This document shows, one piece after another, positions 52,916 to 56,398 of a stretch of DNA of 56,398 nucleotides. The notes beneath the pieces are model-generated. The model did no database searches. It was not told the origin of the DNA and saw only the letters and a program-made list of their open reading frames with translations. Numbering within the stretch: the stretch's first letter is position 1; each line of letters starts with the position of its first letter. Source of the DNA: an uncultured Pelagibacteraceae bacterium (GTDB lineage: Bacteria; Pseudomonadota; Alphaproteobacteria; Pelagibacterales; Pelagibacteraceae); contig CACGEC010000004.1 in the NCBI GenBank assembly GCA_902572005.1, positions 1 through 56,398 of the forward strand, given 5' to 3'. A program made the position numbers and the translations under genes.

Positions 52916-54217
52916 ATGACAAAATTAATTAAAAAAATAAGTGCGCCACTTATAAGTTTAATTTTTTTATTAAACATGAGTAGTGCAGGTATGGCAGATA
53001 CGACAGTTTCTGCTGAAGTAGGGTTTATCTTTAATACCTTATTATTTCTAATTTGCGGTTTCTTAGTAATGTTTATGGCTGCAGGTTTTGCAATGCTGGA
53101 ATCTGGAATGGTTACATCAAAAAGTGTATCCGTAATTTGTGCAAAAAACATAGGTTTATTCTCAATTGCAGGAATTATGTTCTGGATGGTAGGTTATAAT
53201 TTAGCCTACGGGATTCCAGAGGGAGGATATATTGGAAAATTTATACCATGGTCTGATGCTAGTGCTGTAGATACGGGTTATTCTGATGGTTCAGATTGGT
53301 ATTTTCAAATGGTTTTCTGTGCAACAACAGTTTCTATTGTATCTGGAACAATGGCAGAAAGAATAAAATTATGGCCATTCTTCGTATTTGCTGCAATTCT
53401 TTCAGGAATTATTTATCCAATAGTAATGGGTTGGCAGTGGGGTGGAGGCTGGTTAGCAGAATTAGGTTTTTCTGATTTTGCTGGTTCAACTTTAGTACAC
53501 TCAACTGGTGGTGCAGCTGCTTTAGCTGGTGCTATGATTATTGGTCCTAGACTTGGAAGATTTACAAAGTCTGGTGTTCCAGCTCCACTTAAGCCATTTG
53601 CAGCATCATCAATTCCATTAGTTACAATTGGAGTATTTATTTTATGGTTAGGTTGGTTTGGTTTTAATGGTGGTTCACAATTAGCTATGGGAACTGCTGA
53701 TGATGCAATTGCTGTATCAACAATTTTTATTAATACATTTTTAGCAGGTGCTGGTGGTGTAATGGGTGCCGCTATTATAACAAGATTGCACTTTGGTAAA
53801 ACAGATGTAATTCAAATGTTAAATGGATGTATTGGTGGATTAGTTGCAGTAACCGCTGAACCATTAGCTCCATCACCTTTCGCAGCAATTTTGATTGGTG
53901 CAGTTGGTGGTTTAATTGTAGTTTATGGTACTAAACTATTATTCTCATTAAAAATTGATGATGTAGTAGGTGCAATACCAGCACACTTGTTTGCCGGAAT
54001 TTGGGGAACATTAATAGTTCCAGCCACAAATTCTGGTGCAAATTTTAGTTCTCAGTTGATCGGTGTATTATCTGTAAACATATTTGTATTTATAGTCGCT
54101 TACATTGTATTTAGCGCTATTAAATCAACTATTGGCCTAAGGTTAAGTAAAGAAGGTGAAACCAAAGGAACAGATGTTACTGAAACTGGTGTAATTGCTT
54201 ACGCAATTCGTGACTAA
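52916..54217 (+). CDS. amtB: Ammonium transporter Amt
   Basis: 433 residues. Cleavable signal about 1-27 (LIKKISAPLISLIFLLNMSSAGMA), then eleven membrane segments. Family hallmarks: MFMAAGFAMLESGMV, the twin pore histidines in HSTGGAAALAGAM and IPAHLFAGIWGTL, and LWLGWFGFNGGSQLAMG. Takes up ammonium. No glnK is adjacent, which is unusual because amt and glnK are normally paired. A GGGAGG ribosome-binding site precedes the ATG. The nitrogen palindrome lies upstream. Confidence 0.97.
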   Translation: MTKLIKKISAPLISLIFLLNMSSAGMADTTVSAEVGFIFNTLLFLICGFLVMFMAAGFAMLESGMVTSKSVSVICAKNIGLFSIAGIMFWMVGYNLAYGIPEGGYIGKFIPWSDASAVDTGYSDGSDWYFQMVFCATTVSIVSGTMAERIKLWPFFVFAAILSGIIYPIVMGWQWGGGWLAELGFSDFAGSTLVHSTGGAAALAGAMIIGPRLGRFTKSGVPAPLKPFAASSIPLVTIGVFILWLGWFGFNGGSQLAMGTADDAIAVSTIFINTFLAGAGGVMGAAIITRLHFGKTDVIQMLNGCIGGLVAVTAEPLAPSPFAAILIGAVGGLIVVYGTKLLFSLKIDDVVGAIPAHLFAGIWGTLIVPATNSGANFSSQLIGVLSVNIFVFIVAYIVFSAIKSTIGLRLSKEGETKGTDVTETGVIAYAIRD

Positions 54218-54229
54218 TTGTTAACAATA

Positions 54230-54282
54230 AAGGGATCCTTCGCCTCTGTGTATCCGCAACGTTACTCAACGGAGGGTCCCTT
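54230..54282 (+). ncRNA. GC-rich stem-loop of unknown role after amt
   Basis: The 53 bases are far more GC-rich than their surroundings. An outer stem AAGGGAT / GTCCCTT (one G-U pair) and an inner stem CCTCTG / CGGAGG (one G-U pair) enclose a loop that itself can form TCCG / CGGA. It begins 13 bases after the amt stop. It lacks a U-tract, and a separate, better terminator lies 35 bases further on, so it is not needed for termination. Could be a 3' UTR element or a small RNA. Confidence 0.5.
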
Positions 54283-54316
54283 AAAAAATTTACTTCCTCT
54301 AGTTAGTTAAATAAAA

Positions 54317-54344
54317 AAAAGCCCTCTCCCTCAAGGGGGCTTTT
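54317..54344. terminator. Intrinsic terminator after amt, shared with the convergent gene
   Basis: AAAAGCCCTC, loop TCCCTCAA, GGGGGCTTTT, followed by ATTTATTTT: a 10-bp stem with one T-G pair and T-rich flanks on both strands. It ends amt transcription and overlaps the last codons region of the convergent glycosyltransferase-like gene, whose stop is at 54343. Confidence 0.85.
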
Positions 54345-55311
54345 ATTTATTTTCATCCCACAGTTTTTTGTAATCAATAAATGGTGCTAAACCATAACTT
54401 GAATTCACATTTGTTAAATGCAAGGATAAACTTTTGAGTGGGGACACACATATTTCTTTAAGATATATTTCATTTAAATATTTTTCAAATGGATCATGTC
54501 GATCGGTGCACGTTTTTTTAAAGTTTTCCCAATATTGATCTAACAATGTTTTGCTGGTCATAAATGTGCAAAGGGTTTTATTTATTGTTCTCCAGTGTCT
54601 TTTATTACCTATTAAAATATTTGTTTTTTCATTATTCATATATAGATAAGGGTAGTCTGCTGGACACATGAATATATCTTTACCAATTTGAGAGGCAATT
54701 CTTTGATATGAGGCAACCATTTCTTCTAACATAGGTTCAAAATGAAGATAGTCATCTTCAACGAACAGTATTAGATCATTAGCTTGATTTTTTCCAATCT
54801 CAAAACTTTGTAGTAAACTGGCTAAATTCGAAAAAGTTGCCTTTGATTTTTGTTTTTTTATAAAATTTTCAAATTTTTCATGATTTAGAGGAACAATTTC
54901 AACATCATTATCATTAATGACACTTTTTACTCTTTTTAAATTTTCCTCTTTGGAATGATCATCAATGATAACAGTCTTAATACTTAAATCTGAATATTTT
55001 TTTTTGCAAAAATTAATAGATTTTATCAAAGATTTTAATGATCTAACTGAATATTCCACTTTTGATTGCTCAAACAATCTATTTTTACTTTGATCCCAAA
55101 TTTCTAATTCTGTATTCATTCTAAAAATAATTAAGATCGAATTAATTTTTCTAGTTATTTTTACTTCTCCCAATGGTAAAACAATAGACTTTTCATTTAT
55201 AAGAGAAAGATCCTCATTTAACTCCTTATTTAGAGTGGGAGATGTAAAGCTATTTTGGTCAATTATTTCAAAGCCTAATAGTCTACAAATTTTAATGAAA
55301 AGTTTTTTCAT
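54343..55311 (-). CDS. Putative GT-A glycosyltransferase
   Basis: 322 residues. The central part resembles a family 2-like nucleotide-sugar transferase: SLKSLIKSINFCKKKYSDLSIKTVIIDDHS (first strand and Asp pair) and NDLILFVEDDYLHFEPMLEEMVASY, with EDDY as the probable metal-binding DxD equivalent. No membrane segment; probably cytoplasmic, acting on surface glycan. The N-terminal ~60 residues are divergent. The donor and acceptor are unknown, and it stands alone without other polysaccharide genes. Confidence 0.6.
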   Translation of the reverse strand: MKKLFIKICRLLGFEIIDQNSFTSPTLNKELNEDLSLINEKSIVLPLGEVKITRKINSILIIFRMNTELEIWDQSKNRLFEQSKVEYSVRSLKSLIKSINFCKKKYSDLSIKTVIIDDHSKEENLKRVKSVINDNDVEIVPLNHEKFENFIKKQKSKATFSNLASLLQSFEIGKNQANDLILFVEDDYLHFEPMLEEMVASYQRIASQIGKDIFMCPADYPYLYMNNEKTNILIGNKRHWRTINKTLCTFMTSKTLLDQYWENFKKTCTDRHDPFEKYLNEIYLKEICVSPLKSLSLHLTNVNSSYGLAPFIDYKKLWDENK

Positions 55312-55348
55312 ATGTTTTTTAATTTATGATATAAATATTTACATCATT

Positions 55349-55732
55349 ATGACAATTAAATCATCTCAAACCCTGGTTTCTGAAGCTCTTAAAGAAATTA
55401 AAACAATTTCTAATGATGAAGCCTTCAAAATGGTAAATGATAAACAGTGTAATCTAATTGATATCAGAGATATAAGAGAACTTCAAAAAGAGGGACAAAT
55501 TGAAGGTGCAAATCATATTCCAAGAGGGATGCTCGAATTTTGGTTGGATCCAGAGAGCGCCTATTTTAAAGAGGGCAAACTCGATTTAAATAAAGAGATG
55601 GTTTTATTTTGTGCCGGTGGGCTTAGATCTGCTTTAGCAGCAAAATCATTAAAAGATATGGGTTTTAAAAAAGTATCACATATTGATGGTGGTTTTGGTG
55701 CTCTTAGGCAAAGTAAATTTAAGATCATTTAG
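55349..55732 (+). CDS. Rhodanese-domain sulfurtransferase
   Basis: 127 residues from the ATG at 55349 (MTIKSSQ); an upstream frame from 55235 would overlap the divergent gene and adds 38 unlikely residues. Single rhodanese domain: LIDIRDIRELQKEGQIEGANHIPRG and active-site loop VLFCAGGLRSALAAKSL with the persulfide Cys. Moves sulfane sulfur in the cytoplasm; partner unknown. It is convergent with the isomerase-like gene, overlapping by four bases. Confidence 0.88.
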   Translation: MTIKSSQTLVSEALKEIKTISNDEAFKMVNDKQCNLIDIRDIRELQKEGQIEGANHIPRGMLEFWLDPESAYFKEGKLDLNKEMVLFCAGGLRSALAAKSLKDMGFKKVSHIDGGFGALRQSKFKII

Positions 55733-56313
55733 GAATTATACTCTTCCAAAGCATAATCTAAACGATCCTGGCCCCAAAAAATTTTATCATTAACAACAAA
55801 TGTTGGAGCACCGAAAATATCTTTTTCAAATGCATGATTTGTTAATTCCTTTAATTTATTTTTTACTTCCTCATTTTCAATATCTTCGTAAAATTTTTTT
55901 GTATCTAGTTTGATAAAATTTAGAATTTTTTCAATTACTTCTTTATTTGAAATATCCAAGTTATTTTTCCAATATGAGTCAAAACAAATATCAAAATATT
56001 TATTTCTTAGATCATCACTTAGTACTAGATATCCACGCATTAAATATAAACTGTTAATTGGAAATTTTAAATTCCAAATAAATTCAATATTATTTTTTTT
56101 TGCAATTAACTCACAATCATTTTTCATATTTTTCATTTTACGCTCGTTAAAAGCTGGGGCTGTTATCCCTCCAAGCTTATGAAGTCCACCAAGCAATATT
56201 GGATTATAAGTAACCTTTATTTTGTTATCTTTGTTTATTGACCTTAATTTTTTATAGGCAAGATATGAGTAGGGGCTTATAAAATCAAAATAAAATTTTA
56301 AAGATTTAGTCAT
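55729..56313 (-). CDS. DsbA-fold 2-hydroxychromene-2-carboxylate isomerase family protein
   Basis: 194 residues, thioredoxin/kappa-GST fold. The start KFYFDFISPYSYLAYKKL is the family signature; the glutathione-site serine is in FISPYSY. Later INSLYLMRGYLVL and FGAPTFVVNDKIFWGQDRLDYALEEY match. Named for naphthalene breakdown, but in marine bacteria these probably act on glutathione conjugates; substrate unknown. The start overlaps the stop of the upstream gene (56306-56308) on the same strand. Confidence 0.87.
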   Translation of the reverse strand: MTKSLKFYFDFISPYSYLAYKKLRSINKDNKIKVTYNPILLGGLHKLGGITAPAFNERKMKNMKNDCELIAKKNNIEFIWNLKFPINSLYLMRGYLVLSDDLRNKYFDICFDSYWKNNLDISNKEVIEKILNFIKLDTKKFYEDIENEEVKNKLKELTNHAFEKDIFGAPTFVVNDKIFWGQDRLDYALEEYNS

Positions 56314-56398
56314 ATAGATTTATGCTCTTCGCATAAAAAATTCTAATTAACCAGTAAGTAAATAAACCTATTGGGCCTATCAAATAAGTGATTATCAA
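56306..56398 (-). CDS. C-terminal end of a DUF4281/ABA4-like membrane protein (partial)
   Basis: The minus-strand frame is open from the window edge for 30 residues: ITYLIGPIGLFTYWLIRIFY followed by AKSINLYD and TAA. The YLxGPxGLxxYWLIR pattern is what I associate with the last membrane segment of DUF4281/ABA4-like proteins. The stop overlaps the next gene by eight bases, so the two are probably one operon. Only the tail is visible, so the family call is tentative. Confidence 0.5.
   Translation of the reverse strand: MIITYLIGPIGLFTYWLIRIFYAKSINLYD

Noticed and set aside
55235-55348. 38-residue N-terminal extension of the rhodanese
   Set aside because: It overlaps the start of the divergent gene on the other strand and does not resemble a rhodanese; the ATG at 55349 gives a normal domain length.

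Overview
The window looks like a piece of a Pelagibacterales (SAR11-type) alphaproteobacterial chromosome. The DNA is very AT-rich, intergenic gaps are short, and many neighbouring genes overlap by a few bases. The gene set is typical of that group: SUF as the only iron-sulfur assembly system here, a SAM-II/SAM-V-type riboswitch before a homocysteine methyltransferase, a TPP riboswitch before an SSS permease (thiV-like), a DmdA-related protein, isocitrate lyase, and an Amt transporter. Identity is inferred from these traits; I could run no database search. I saw no tRNA, rRNA, CRISPR array, insertion sequence or prophage.

Layout. 1-7427 is core housekeeping: the 3' end of a class A penicillin-binding protein, prfB with its programmed frameshift, an AsmA-like protein, tyrS, anmK and a small hydrolase. 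7510-13727 is an iscR-sufBCDSUTA operon behind a promoter that overlaps a near-perfect IscR type-1 box. 13728-16864 holds a 56-codon unknown gene, glnA, a YbaK-like deacylase and a DMT permease. 16869-18692 is a TauE-like exporter followed by the riboswitch-controlled homocysteine methyltransferase. 18707-29012 is dominated by molybdenum: moaB, then a minus-strand moaA-moaC-thioesterase-serine hydrolase-moaD-moaE-msrP-msrQ operon, then a sulfite-dehydrogenase-like enzyme with its cytochrome c. An aldehyde dehydrogenase with a lysine-rich front extension plus its DUF779 partner sits in the middle.

29491-37760 is a catabolic island: an aldehyde dehydrogenase, a frameshifted rhamnonate-dehydratase-like enolase, a PdxA2-like dehydrogenase, a tripartite tricarboxylate (TctCBA) transporter, an SDR dehydrogenase and an FAH-family hydrolase. 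Together they resemble the non-phosphorylating (diketo-hydrolase) route for a deoxy-sugar acid such as rhamnonate or fuconate, but the dehydratase frame is broken at a run of seven C. 37767-42616 carries ccdA, a flavodoxin-fold reductase, the TPP riboswitch with its SSS permease, and an ABC exporter. 42613-46893 has the DmdA-like protein and isocitrate lyase. Isocitrate lyase is preceded by an unannotated 53-codon gene and faces a RamB/ScfR-type regulator across an array of TTTACAAA-like repeats. 46906-56398 holds a tiny membrane protein, a GNAT-like protein, an iron alcohol dehydrogenase, a glutamine amidotransferase, a DEAD-box helicase, rseP, HU, amt, a glycosyltransferase-like protein, a rhodanese, a DsbA-fold isomerase and the tail of a DUF4281-like protein.

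Cross-cutting signals. A palindromic TGCA-N5-TGCA element occurs before amt and before the small gene next to glnA, with a one-mismatch copy before glnA itself: a possible nitrogen regulon. Several RNA-level controls stand out: the prfB frameshift, two riboswitches, a terminator embedded inside the tctB reading frame, an intercistronic hairpin before DUF779, and an unexplained GC-rich stem-loop after amt.
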